Source: Strongyloides papillosus (Eukaryota; Nematoda; Chromadorea; Rhabditida; Strongyloididae). Taken from it: 64,000 bases of DNA. Under the pieces are notes generated by a model. That model saw only the letters and a list, made by a program, of their open reading frames with translations, was not told the origin of the DNA and did no database searches. The DNA is taken from contig SRSI01000012.1 in assembly GCA_005656395.1 (NCBI GenBank), positions 310,001 through 374,000 of the forward strand, read 5' to 3'. A program made the position numbers and the translations under genes. Of this stretch, positions 33,557 to 44,800 are shown one piece after another (the first letter of the stretch is position 1; each line of letters begins with the position of its first letter).

Positions 33557-36500
33557 ATGGAGGGTCAACATATTAAAACAGGTGAAGATGTTGATGAAAG
33601 GCACCCATTATGGCTTGTTTTGCCAGAAGAATTAAAAGATATTGATCCTCAATCTGTATTTCCTGATTTTGTAAAAGACAAGCCACTTCGCTTTGGTAGA
33701 ATGATGCAACCGTTAATGAAAGAAAGTTCTAAACTTGAAATTTGGTGGCAATACAAACATTTTTACAAAAGAACAAAGCAGTTGCAATTAGAAAAAAAAG
33801 GAGAGAGCGAAAATACTGAAAAAACAGAACCAACAACCATTACTGAAGATGATGTTGTATTGGACGACCTTTATTTGCTACGGATGCCAACAGACTCTCT
33901 AGGGCATATTCAAAGGACACAAGATGTTAGTGATGATGAAGAGGAAATTACTCCGTGGAGGAATGGTCCATCAAAAATTTGGTTTGACAATTTGAATTTA
34001 CCTAGTAATGCTACATCAGATGATCTGCTGGAGAAATTGAAGAAAAGTATACCATCAGAGGAAACTATAAAAGGTATGCGAGAGGCTAAAGAACATGAGG
34101 CGCAGATAATTCGAAGCTTAAATACTCCAACAACTAGGAAGTGGTTTAAGTATATGAATCATAAAGCTTTTCTTCCAGTGAATTTAGTTAACTGGGAGGA
34201 AAATATTGTATATGACGAGATTCAGGGAAGAAAAGTATTTATGAAAAAGTATGGGAAAGGTCGTATGCCTGAATGTGGTTGGATACCAACTTCAAAAACC
34301 AAATCTTATGAGAGTTGGGTCAACTTTCTAAAATGTAACACCATAGATATGTTGTTATTAAATAATCCTACTGTTGATGTTGCATTTGAATCTCAAAATG
34401 AAAAGAATCTGCTAAATGAAAAAGTTTCTATGTTTCCATTTGATAATTATGAATTTAAAAACACAAGATGGGAAGACGATATTATTTATGATCCTATCAA
34501 TATTGAAAAGATGCCAGAACCAAAGGTTTTAGTTGTTGATTTTAAAGACGATCCTAGAGCTTATGGAATACCACAAGACTGTGCTCCAGAAACCATTCCT
34601 AGTGAAGATGGTGCATTGAACTCTTCGGATACTCCCTTTTCCCCTGTAAGAGGTGACAAAAATGCACCTGCTCCAACGAGGAAATCAAAGATGATTCTTA
34701 GTCAAGTTCAACAGCGTCAAAAACAGGAAGAGGAGGAACAGATGGAAAATACAATGGCTCGTTTTAATGACAAAGATCCTTTTAACTTAAGTTGCGATGA
34801 GTATTATTGTGCTTCTAATAAAAGGAAACTCCACAATACTGATATTGTCATCCAACATTCAGTTCCAGCACAAAATATTAGTGCACTGTTCTTCCCAACA
34901 TATTTAACTGTTGAAAAGTTAAGAATGTTCCATCGTATTCCACTAGAAGCCATGAATAGAAGATTTTTAAGAACTTTATATCATGGAAGATTTATATCTA
35001 TAAAAGGACTAAAAAGGTACATTCAAAAGAAAGAACAGGAAAGGAATGATATAAAGCAAGCCGAAGGAGGAGGTGATTATTTCTTTATGCGTGAACCAAA
35101 AGATCTCACTGGTAAAGATGGGACTTTAGTTCTTTTTGAGTATATGGAAGAACATCCACCTTTACTTAGTCAGCCTGGTATGGCAAGTGTCATAAGAAAT
35201 TACCATCGAAGGAAGCCTGGTGTTGATCCTGAAGTAAAACTGGATTTTGGTTCCTTAGCATATACTCATTCATCACCTTTCCTGGGAAATATTCCTCCTG
35301 GAACAACAATACAAAGTCTTGAAAATAATATGTATTCAGCACCGATTTTCCAGCATAAACCTAAATGCACTGATTTCCTTCTGATTAGAACAAAAGAGGG
35401 ATTTTTTATCAGAAAACATCCAGCCCTTTTTGTTGTTGGACAAGAACATCCCTCTTTCGAAGTTCCAAGTCCAAATTCTAAGGCTGCAACTAATTTCTTT
35501 AAAGACTTCATCATGGCTTTTATTTATAGATTATTTTCTAATTCAACTGAAAATCCAAAGAGAATTAAAATCGAAGACATCAGGCAAGCTTTTCCAAATC
35601 AAGCTGAGCCTTCTATTCGCAAGCGATTGAAACTTTGCTCTGATTTTAAGCGATTTGATAAAGGAAACGAATCCAACTATTGGGTACTACGCGATGACTT
35701 CAGATTACCGTCTATTGAAGAAATAAAAGCAATGGTCACACCAGAGATGTGTTGTGCTCAATACTCAATGATGACAGAGGAACGAAGACTCCAAGATGCT
35801 GGATACCGTGTTAAAAATAATGTAATTCAGGAGAAGGAAAATGATAGTGAAGATGAAGTTGCTTTGGAGGATGAACAAAAAAGTGCTTCATGGAATACAA
35901 CAAGAGCCTTCCTTCTTGCAAAATCAGGAAGATGTGTACTTGATAATACGGGTATTGCTGATCCAACCGGGAAAGGAAATGGTTTTTCATTTGTACGTGT
36001 TAGTTCTAAACCTCCTAAAGAGGCGAAAAAAGATGAAGTTCCAGGACCGAAGAAATTAGTTACTGGTACAAATGCTGATCTTAGGAAATTACCCTTGAAA
36101 GAGGCTAAAGAAATTTGTAGATCTTATGGGTTAACTGATGAAGATTTAAGTAAACTGACAAGATGGGAAATTATTGACGTGATAAGATCGTTGAGTACAC
36201 AAAGTGTAGGCAAAAATGAAGATGGTGGTTTATCCAGATTTGCTAGAGGAAATGTTAAATTTAATTTTTCTGATATGCAAGAGAAATTCAAAAAACATTG
36301 TCAAGAGATTTGGGATAAACAAGTAGAGATGTTAGCTAATACAGAAGAACCACCAACAGATGACGGTGAAACTGGTGAGGAAAGTGAGAACGAAGAAGAC
36401 AAAAAGATTCAAGAAAAGTTAGAAGGTAGAGAATTAACTGAAAAAGAAAAAAGACAACTAGAGTATGAAAGAGAAGAACGTGAAAGAAAAGAATTTAAGA

Positions 36501-38365
36501 ATGCTCTTGAAAATGGTAGTGACTCCCTTATTGAAAACAGTAATTCTAAAATGGAAAAGAAAAAGAAGAAAAATGATGACGAGGAGTGGGAAAATAAGAA
36601 ACTGATTATAAATCGTGTTGTAAGGTTTGGTGATCGACCAGATGAAAGGAGAAGTGAAACAGTAACTGATCCTGAAGTTATTAAATATTATGTTAAAATT
36701 AAGCAAAATAAAGATATGGCTTACATTAAAGCTTTTGCTGAAGCTGATGACGATTATAAAGAAGAGAAAAGACGTGAAAAACGACGATTGAAAGATAAAT
36801 TAAGAAGAATTCAAACAAAAGGTAAAACTTTAAGGGAAAATGATAAAGGTAGTAATGAAAAGAAAGACTCAAAACCTGTTGTTATTAAAGAAAGTCTCTT
36901 AAAAATGAAATGTAGTGCCTGTGGTGAATTTGGGCACATGAAAACGAATAAACATTGTAATTTATATGGACAAAGAGAAACAAAAATTGGCGATATATGT
37001 AAAACTATCGATGATTCTCTTAATGACGATGATTCACGCCTTAGTGCCAATGGATCTGTGGTATTAGATGGTTTCAAAATGAAAATTCCAAAAACAATTG
37101 TTCAGAAGAAAGGTAAAATTCCAAAAATTGCAATTCCAAAGAGTGCTCTGTCAAAATCAAAAGGTGATGAGTCAATGCATAGTGTTTTAGGTGGTCCCAA
37201 TGATGATACAAATGATTCACCCGCTTATTTCACAGATATATCTTTAGAACAAACTATCCATGACAGTGATATAGATCATCTAACGGATGTTGATATGGTA
37301 GAAGAACCAAACCCACAGCCACCACCACCTGTAAAACGTGGACCTGGACGACCACCTTTACCTGCTACAATAGCCAAAAGAAAAGCAATGGAAGGTTGTG
37401 ATTACCTAGCTAAACCAGTAAAAAATGTACAAAGAAGAAGAGCAGATCCTAGAGTAAGTATGGCAACTATTCTTACAGATGTAATGAATGAAATTAAAAA
37501 TGTTCCTGGTTATGTGTTTTTCAACAAACCTGTAAGTGAAAAAATTGTCAAAGATTATTACACAATTGTAAAAAATCCTATTGATCTTCAAACAATAAAG
37601 AAAAAAATTGATAATCATGAATATGAACTGAGAAAGACATTTATTGAAGACCTTAAATTACTTGTCGATAATTCTATGCTATACAATGGTACTACATCAG
37701 AGTTTACAATGACTGCTACTAGAATTTTTGATGTTGCAAAGGAAAAGATTTCTCTAAATGATGATAGATTAATAGAACTCGAGAAACAAATCAATCCACT
37801 TTTGGATGACAACGATATAGTAGGTTTTTCTTATATATTAGGAAAAACAGTTCAACAATGTAAATTGGTTCCAAAGTCAACTGCTTTTCATGTTGAAGTT
37901 GATAGACACAAGAATCCATCATACTATTGTTGTATATTAAAACCAATGCACCTGGGATTGTTAGAAAATAATGTTGAAAAGAGAATGTACTCAACAGTTG
38001 ATTCATTTTTGGTTGACGTTAGATTGATATATGAAAACAGTAAAACTTTTAATTCTGAAAATCATGATCTTACAAAGAAGGCTGCTGAAATAGTTAGGAG
38101 AGCTATCAAATACTTAAGAAAGTGTGAAGATGATTTGAGGGAACTTGAATCAAATATCATTGAACAAAAAGCTAAAGAAGGAGTAACATTATCAATGTCT
38201 TCATTTTTCCTTCAAAGGCAACCAGAAGAAATTGAGGAAGAACAATCAATGGCAGAGGTAGATCCGACATTCGGAGATCTTGAGTTAAGTGACAGTGATG
38301 AGGAAGGTGAAGATTACGATATGCCTGAGTCAAAGAAACCCCGTTTTGACGATTCTAATATGTAG
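33557..38365 (+). CDS. taf-1: TFIID subunit TAF1
   Basis: Largest TFIID subunit, 1602 residues in one exon. The conserved central TAF1 domain (DUF3591) spans about 440-860 and includes FFPTYLTVEKLRMFHRIP, DLTGKDGTLVLFEYMEEHPP, NNMYSAPIFQHK and MMTEERRLQDAGYRVKN. A CCHC zinc knuckle is at 1118-1133 (CSACGEFGHMKTNKHC). Two bromodomains follow, about 1300-1395 (KDYYTIVKNPIDLQTIKKKI, with the acetyl-lysine Asn in LYNGTT) and about 1413-1520, the second with a degraded ZA loop (NPSYYCCILKPMHLG). The C-terminus is acidic (DLELSDSDEEGEDYDMPES). It is somewhat shorter than human TAF1 (about 1,890); the N-terminal TBP-binding region is poorly conserved. A 4.8-kb single exon is unusual even here. Confidence 0.97.
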   Translation: MEGQHIKTGEDVDERHPLWLVLPEELKDIDPQSVFPDFVKDKPLRFGRMMQPLMKESSKLEIWWQYKHFYKRTKQLQLEKKGESENTEKTEPTTITEDDVVLDDLYLLRMPTDSLGHIQRTQDVSDDEEEITPWRNGPSKIWFDNLNLPSNATSDDLLEKLKKSIPSEETIKGMREAKEHEAQIIRSLNTPTTRKWFKYMNHKAFLPVNLVNWEENIVYDEIQGRKVFMKKYGKGRMPECGWIPTSKTKSYESWVNFLKCNTIDMLLLNNPTVDVAFESQNEKNLLNEKVSMFPFDNYEFKNTRWEDDIIYDPINIEKMPEPKVLVVDFKDDPRAYGIPQDCAPETIPSEDGALNSSDTPFSPVRGDKNAPAPTRKSKMILSQVQQRQKQEEEEQMENTMARFNDKDPFNLSCDEYYCASNKRKLHNTDIVIQHSVPAQNISALFFPTYLTVEKLRMFHRIPLEAMNRRFLRTLYHGRFISIKGLKRYIQKKEQERNDIKQAEGGGDYFFMREPKDLTGKDGTLVLFEYMEEHPPLLSQPGMASVIRNYHRRKPGVDPEVKLDFGSLAYTHSSPFLGNIPPGTTIQSLENNMYSAPIFQHKPKCTDFLLIRTKEGFFIRKHPALFVVGQEHPSFEVPSPNSKAATNFFKDFIMAFIYRLFSNSTENPKRIKIEDIRQAFPNQAEPSIRKRLKLCSDFKRFDKGNESNYWVLRDDFRLPSIEEIKAMVTPEMCCAQYSMMTEERRLQDAGYRVKNNVIQEKENDSEDEVALEDEQKSASWNTTRAFLLAKSGRCVLDNTGIADPTGKGNGFSFVRVSSKPPKEAKKDEVPGPKKLVTGTNADLRKLPLKEAKEICRSYGLTDEDLSKLTRWEIIDVIRSLSTQSVGKNEDGGLSRFARGNVKFNFSDMQEKFKKHCQEIWDKQVEMLANTEEPPTDDGETGEESENEEDKKIQEKLEGRELTEKEKRQLEYEREERERKEFKNALENGSDSLIENSNSKMEKKKKKNDDEEWENKKLIINRVVRFGDRPDERRSETVTDPEVIKYYVKIKQNKDMAYIKAFAEADDDYKEEKRREKRRLKDKLRRIQTKGKTLRENDKGSNEKKDSKPVVIKESLLKMKCSACGEFGHMKTNKHCNLYGQRETKIGDICKTIDDSLNDDDSRLSANGSVVLDGFKMKIPKTIVQKKGKIPKIAIPKSALSKSKGDESMHSVLGGPNDDTNDSPAYFTDISLEQTIHDSDIDHLTDVDMVEEPNPQPPPPVKRGPGRPPLPATIAKRKAMEGCDYLAKPVKNVQRRRADPRVSMATILTDVMNEIKNVPGYVFFNKPVSEKIVKDYYTIVKNPIDLQTIKKKIDNHEYELRKTFIEDLKLLVDNSMLYNGTTSEFTMTATRIFDVAKEKISLNDDRLIELEKQINPLLDDNDIVGFSYILGKTVQQCKLVPKSTAFHVEVDRHKNPSYYCCILKPMHLGLLENNVEKRMYSTVDSFLVDVRLIYENSKTFNSENHDLTKKAAEIVRRAIKYLRKCEDDLRELESNIIEQKAKEGVTLSMSSFFLQRQPEEIEEEQSMAEVDPTFGDLELSDSDEEGEDYDMPESKKPRFDDSNM

Positions 38366-38716
38366 ATACTTCTTAAATTTATTTAACATTTTATTTATTT
38401 TATTATTTGTAAAAATAACGTTTAAAAAACTCTCTAATTAAATACCTTAATATATAAGTTTTTTCATTTACATCACCTACAAATACCGCTTTGGGAAGTG
38501 CAATGTACCAATAAAAAACAGTGACAATTCCTAAAACGAAATTAAATGTAAAAAATAATTACTCATTCAAAAGTTAAAATTTTGGAAATTCAAAGTGTAG
38601 AGTTATTTTTAATACTGAGGAGTAGAGAGAATAGCTTTTGTTTTAATAAAGATTTATAATATTTTAAATCAGAAATCTAGTTAGAAAGTTTTTGCATTAT
38701 TAATTGTTTATTAAAT
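38366..38716. other. Intergenic, TAF1 3' flank
   Basis: 351 nt with AATAAA at 38510-38515 and 38645-38650. The next gene is on the same strand. No ORF. Confidence 0.55.
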
Positions 38717-39983
38717 ATGGTATTGGAAGAGGAAAAAAAAAGTTTTAGTGTAGAGTGTAAAAATGTTGAGATTGAGGAAGGTGAATTGACGGATGAAGAA
38801 GGTAGGATAAAAAAGAGATGAGATGTGTATAATTTTAGAATGGTTTTTAGAAACACCTTATGAAAAAATGTTAAAGGAGGCAATTAATTTGAGAAAAAAA
38901 GATTTGAGTATGTGGAACGATATAGCAAAGAATTATAGCGTTCCCTATCATAGTAGTGTTTCTCAGTATTCAGAAAAAGATATTCCAGAAATTGACCCTT
39001 ATGGTGAGGAGGTACAGAATAATTTTACTGAGACAAATCATTTAGCGTTTAATGATTTGTCAGTAGAGGAGGTTGACTTGATATTTAAAAGAAGGGCCAA
39101 ATTACTGGAAAATTCTTTCAATCAAACAGAAGAACATAAAAGACCTGTAATGTGCAAATATTTCAGAGAAGGGTTCTGTAGAGATGGTGAAAAATGTTTT
39201 TTTTCTCATTTACTGGAAGATTCTAACAGGAAAACACGTTTGTGTAAATTTTATGAACATACAAGTTGTAATCAAAGTAGTGCTTGCAGCTATTGGCATG
39301 GAGAGTTCCCTTGTTATAAATTTCATATACTTAAAAATTGTTTAAAAGATAAATTTTGTAAATACTCACATGAACCGTTATCTCCTTATGCAAAGGAAGT
39401 TTTGGAGGAGTATGAAAAGGAAAGATTTGGATACAAGCGATCAAAAAAAGAGATGGAGATGTTGAATATCGATGCCATTAACTTAGATAATCCTCAAACA
39501 GATATTGATTTCAGAGTTTGGATTCCAAAGTTAGAGTTCACTTTTGATGAGATAATCGAGTTAACTAAAGGCAACAACAATGGTAATAGTCATTCAAATA
39601 ATTTTAATGGGGAGTTAACAGAAATTGATGACTCCTTTGATATTAGAAATATTTTTGACTCAATGAAAGTTGAATCTTATTTAATGGGTAAGGAGAGTTC
39701 TTTGAATTGGGTTTCTGCTGTAAAGCATGACTTGTCTTTTGGGAAGAAAATTGGGAAAAACCAAAGGAATTCTTCATGGATACAACTTAACAATGAAAAA
39801 CCAAGAAATACGAAGAGATCATATGGCGACTCATTTTCGGAGGAAAATTTTAAAAAATCTAAATTTTTGCCGCCGAATTTGTTACCTTCTTTTGAAAAGA
39901 AGAAGAATTCCAAATCATATGATCGCAAAAAAGTACATAATTTCAAAAAGAATAAAAATAACTTTAAGGTGAAACATCATTAG
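38717..39983 (+). CDS. CCCH zinc-finger protein, ZC3H4/6/8-like
   Basis: Exons 38717-38801 and 38839-39983 (37-nt intron, phase 1), 409 residues. The N-terminus has the acidic EIEEGELTDEE motif seen in ZC3H4/6/8 and Drosophila Su(sable). Three tandem CCCH fingers lie at about 125-205: CKYFREGFCRDGEKCFFSH (CX7CX5CX3H), CKFYEHTSCNQSSACSYWH (CX7CX5CX3H) and CYKFHILKNCLKDKFCKYSH (CX8CX5CX3H). The Lys/Ser-rich tail (KKNSKSYDRKKVHNFKKNKN) suggests nuclear location. ZC3H4-type proteins restrain unproductive transcription with the Restrictor complex; whether this one does so is inference. The upstream exon was chosen because it joins in frame to WFLETPYEK. Confidence 0.85.
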
Positions 39984-40403
39984 TTATTTTTTTATTATCA
40001 ATTATAATATTATGAAATTGCTTTATTGTTTTTTTCTAATTTGCTTAAATAAACAACATATTTGCTACAAGAATTGCATTTTTTTAAACACTATTTTTAA
40101 TTTTTTGTTAGTAATGTTAGTGATTAATCGAGAATAAAAATATGTTATGTTCATTTATTTTGCATTTTATTGTTAATCAAATGTTCAAAGTAATGTTTTC
40201 AAACTATAAATATAATGTACTTTTAAAATTTGAAGAGTGATGTTCCCAATTATACTTTTTAATAACTATACTTTGTTATTACGAAAATATTATACTAGTC
40301 AATTAGATGTTATTTATATTATTAATATTTTTATCCACTTCACAACTACTAAATTTAATATTTTTAGAAAATAATCTTTATTGTATAAAAAATACAATTT
40401 CTG
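39984..40403. other. Intergenic
   Basis: 420 nt AT-rich, with AATAAA-type signals for the CCCH gene. No ORF. Confidence 0.5.
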
Positions 40404-41083
40404 ATGAAATACTCAATATTCTTTGTATTTTCGGTGTCACTTTTTTTATTTTTGTTTGAATGTCATGGGATTTCTATCATCTGTGAATCGAATTCAGTTA
40501 GAAATTGCACAATGAAGATGACAAGAGACGAAACTTCATTAAGCCCGGATTTTTTAAATATGTTACCTGGCTATAGAAGAAGAGACATAGAAGGAATACT
40601 CAATGATTCCAGATATAGTTGGGACATAAGACGCGATAGAATTAATAATTATTTGAAAACATATATTCCATATGACACAATCGTAAGAAACCACCACTTG
40701 ATAATTTTTATTTTTAGAAATCTTATTCAAAAATATTGAGTGATAAATTGAAAAGGCAATTTGAGGAAGATTTTCAAAAGACTAGATCACATCTTGACAA
40801 ACTATTTAGAGACAAATTTAAATTTCTTAAACTCAAGGATGGCTCATTTCCTCCTCTTAATATTGAGTTTTCAGAGAGGGATTTCGAAAATATGCCAGGG
40901 AAAAAATATATTAGGGATGAAATTTACACAGGCCCTTATGATCGATCAATTACTCAAAGAATAAATACCAACGTCGATGGGAGCAATGCTATCATTTCCA
41001 TGAATAGGGGAATTGATAGAATACCTGCCGGAGGATTTAGAGGTGTTTACCGTCCCTACAGATATTGTATACCAATATGTTAA
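40404..41083 (+). CDS. Secreted nematode protein of unknown function
   Basis: Exons 40404-40682 and 40718-41083, joined in phase 0 over a 35-nt intron; 214 residues. Signal peptide MKYSIFFVFSVSLFLFLFEC with cleavage after CHG. The segment SPDFLNMLPGYRRRDIEGIL followed by RDRINNYLKTYIPYDTI and a long helix (QFEEDFQKTRSHLDKLF) loosely recalls the helical DUF148/SXP-RAL-2 secreted family, which has 'FL..LP......F..I......T......L..W'. That assignment is weak. The tail contains GGFRGVYRPYRYCIPIC, with Tyr/Arg and two Cys. AATAAA at 41162-41167 supplies a poly(A) signal. Confidence 0.7.
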
Positions 41084-41890
41084 ATATATTTTTTACTTTT
41101 TATCGATGTTTAAATATGGTATAAGAAGTCATATTTACATTTTAAATGTTACAATATTTTAAATAAAGACGTTTTGTGCACTTAAGTTTTGAGATGGCAT
41201 GAAACCACTGGTAAATTAATTAAATTAACTGGTAATTCTTATTGATTCTTCAAATAATATAGTTTAAAATACAACGAAGAACTAGAACACATTGAAAAAT
41301 TTATGCTAACGTTATAAATATATGAGTATTCGAAAGAAGAATCAAAGTGAAGGTGTTTAAAAAATTCTCTCATGCAATAGCAAAATTTTCCCATAAAAAA
41401 GCTTGTATATCAGATAGTAATCATTTTATATAAAAATAACATTGAAATTTCTCAACGTCTAGTATTAACGTTCTAAATGTGACTCTTTCCATGTACTTTG
41501 AACTATCACCTATTTTAAACTAACATCATTAAGAGAGTATCAATGTGATTGTCCCTTTTTTGCTGTTACTTCACTTCTCCCAATAAAAAGATATTGGAAA
41601 AAAAGCTGTGAATATGGTTAAAAAAATACGTGCGATACATTTTGACGTAATCGACACGTATTTCGAAATAATTTGCGACAAACCATCAAATAAGAAACAT
41701 ATCTCAAAATTATAAAGACATTCTATAAAAAAAACACTGTATACATTACTGTTAGTCTACATTATTCCACGCATTTCTCTTTATTGTAATTGCGCGAAAA
41801 ACATTTTGTATATAAATTAAAGGGTTAAAAGCTGTAGATACACAAAAATTATTATTTTTCTATCGTTAAAATATTCTGTCTGTTAATAAT
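41084..41890. other. Intergenic upstream of SMC4
   Basis: 807 nt; AATAAA at 41162-41167 belongs to the preceding gene. The rest is AT-rich promoter-side DNA. No ORF. Confidence 0.5.
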
Positions 41891-44800
41891 ATGGAAGAAA
41901 TAAATTTGAATACAACGGAAACTATTGAACCGATGGTTAGTTTTTTTATAAAAATATATTCGTATAATATTTGTTACAGGACATATCAGAGTTCGACCAG
42001 GATGGACACAAAAAGTCATCAAATTCACCTAGCGATGATATTCACTTTGACGGGTCTTCTAATATTATATCATCTGATGACGACAAGGAGAATCGTAGTG
42101 AGAACTCAGGTGTTGTCTTTCGTCAAGAAGATTCAGAGTCCACGACTACTGATTACAGAGGAGACACCAAAAGTTACCCTCAAGATATGAATGCTCCAAT
42201 TGCAACTGTTACTAATTTGGACGACTACACAGCCTTGCTTGATTTAGAATTACCTCCCAAGTATGAGCAGGCTAGTTACTCAACATCCAGTGAGGATAGG
42301 CTCATCATAAGTTATATTGAATTGGAAAATTTCAAATCCTACTATGGAGTCAACAAAATGGGCCCATTTGGAAAGGTAAGTTATTATGGTTTTAAACTTT
42401 TTATAAGATGTGTTACAGAACTTCTCATGTATTGTCGGACCAAATGGGAGCGGAAAGAGCAATATTTTCGACTGTATGCTCTTTGTGTTCGACTATAATG
42501 TTAAAAAGTGCAGGACTAAGAAATTGTCCGAACTCATACACAGATCTGCAGATCATGTGTGTGATTTCGCTCGGGTCTCTATATACTTTAAAAGAGTTGG
42601 CAGAAAAAATGGCGAAGACTATGAAATTGCTGATTCATCTTTTTGTGTTACACGAAGAATTACTAAAGATAATAAAAGCTCTTTCTATATCGATAATAAA
42701 AAGATTAGTCGTGAGGAGTTGAAGACCACATTGAAATGCCATGGCCTTGGATTGGACCACGATAGATTCTTGATTCTCCAAGGGGAAGTTGAAAGTATCT
42801 CATTATTAAAGCCAAAAGCGGAAAATGAGAACGAAGACTGCATGCTAAGCTTGATAGATGATATAATTGGAACTAACAGATACAAAGTACCCTTAGAGAA
42901 AGTCAACCACGGAATCTCTGAATTGCAGAGGAAAATTACGATAATTAATTCTAAGTTAAAGGAGTCTGAAAGGTTCAGAAATCTATTGGAAGAAAAGGCT
43001 AGATCTTGTATTGAGCAAAATCGAATTAGGAATGGTATAACAGATTTAAGATACCAAAGATTTCTCATCTTGGCAGAAAAGTGTCGTAGCAGATGTGTTG
43101 AGATACGGCACCAATTGACTGAGTACCAGGCTACTGTTAATGCAAAAAATGAAGAAGTAGCTAGATTGGAGGAAGATTTAAAAGTATATGAAAACGAGAG
43201 GGAAGAGGCCAAAAATGCATACAGAGAATGCCGCAATCAGGACGAAATTATTCAGTCTTCTCTTGCTTCTAACAGTTCTCGTCGTGAAGAAATTAAAAGG
43301 AGTCTTCTAAAATATGAAGCCCGTGCTAAAGCAAAGGTGGAGAGGATTGACGCAGTTACTCAAGAAATCATAAAATTAGAAAATACGCCACACAGCATTA
43401 CAGCAAAAATACAGTCAATTGAAAAGGAGTTGGAAGGAATCTTGGAGTTGGAAAAAGAGCTTTGTATTAAAAAAGAAGAAGCAGAGGGGATTTTTGAAAT
43501 GGAAAGATCTGAATATGCTTCTGAGTATGATGCTAAACAAAGCGATGTAGTCCTCATTAAAAATAAAGTTAGTGAGCTTAAAAATGAGAGGACCAAACTC
43601 GAGTTTAGGTTAAATCAAGTAACAAGTGAAAAGGACAGCATTGAAAGAGAAATAGAAAGCACGGAGACGTTTGTAGCAGAATTAAGTTCATCAAATAAAT
43701 GTAACTTGGAAAAAAGAGCCACAATGTTAGAAAATATATCTGCAACCGAGGAAGAATTAGTTGATTTAAGAGAAAGGTAACAACATTTTCATCTAATTAT
43801 AAATCTATTTTTTTAGGTCAAAAGCGTATCAAGATAGAATAAGAAAATGTGAATCGGATATTGATAGCGAATCGGAAAGGTGTAATGCACTCAGACAGGA
43901 GTATAGTTCTTTAACTGATCGAGAAGATAGCATGCCATCATCAGCAGTTTACAAGTTTCTAATCGATCTAAACTGCCAAGGGTTCAGAGGACGTTTGGGA
44001 GATTTAGCTGTCGTTGACAAAAAATACGATACGGCATTGTCCACTTTAGGCGGAAGGTCATTGGACATGTTTGTTGTCGATACTACCGAAGACGCTCAAT
44101 ACTTGGTAGGACAACTAAAGAAAAGTGGCAAGGGAAGAGGATCCTTTATGTCTATCGAGGAAATGAAGAGAAAATGTGGTGACGGTGATAGAAGGAAAAT
44201 TCACTACGAGGGTGCAGTTAGAGCAATCGACATGTTAAAAAATGTTCCTTCCGAATTGAAGCCGTGTTTTGACTATGTCTTTAGAGACTCATTGGTAGTT
44301 GAGAAGGCAGACGATGCTATGTTTTTAAAGAAAAAGTACGGTGCGAACTTACCAAGAATTGTAACATTAGACGGAGAGGATTTTGAAGCACAAGGGAAGG
44401 TGACAGGTGGTGGTAAGCCAATATCTGGACTTATTGGAGAAAAAACCTATTTAAAACCCAAAACAGATGACAGACGTAAAGCTGAAGTTAAAGATGAGCT
44501 TAACAAGTCGTCTCAGAAAATCAACGGTCTTAGAACACAGTGTTCTCAGTTCTTAGAAGAGAAACACAAAATTGATGTTGTGATTAAAAAGAAGACTCTC
44601 TCAATTGATGAACTTAAGAAACAAATTTCTCAGATTGATGGCAGCGTAAACAATGGAAATCTATGTTTAAATAATAAAAAGAAGGCTTTAAAAGACTTAA
44701 GAGAACAATTATCAAACGTCACTATTGACGAAAAAGAGTACAACAGAATAGTTAAAGAAATTAAATCTGTTGAAACTCAAATTAAAAGTACTGAGGAAAT

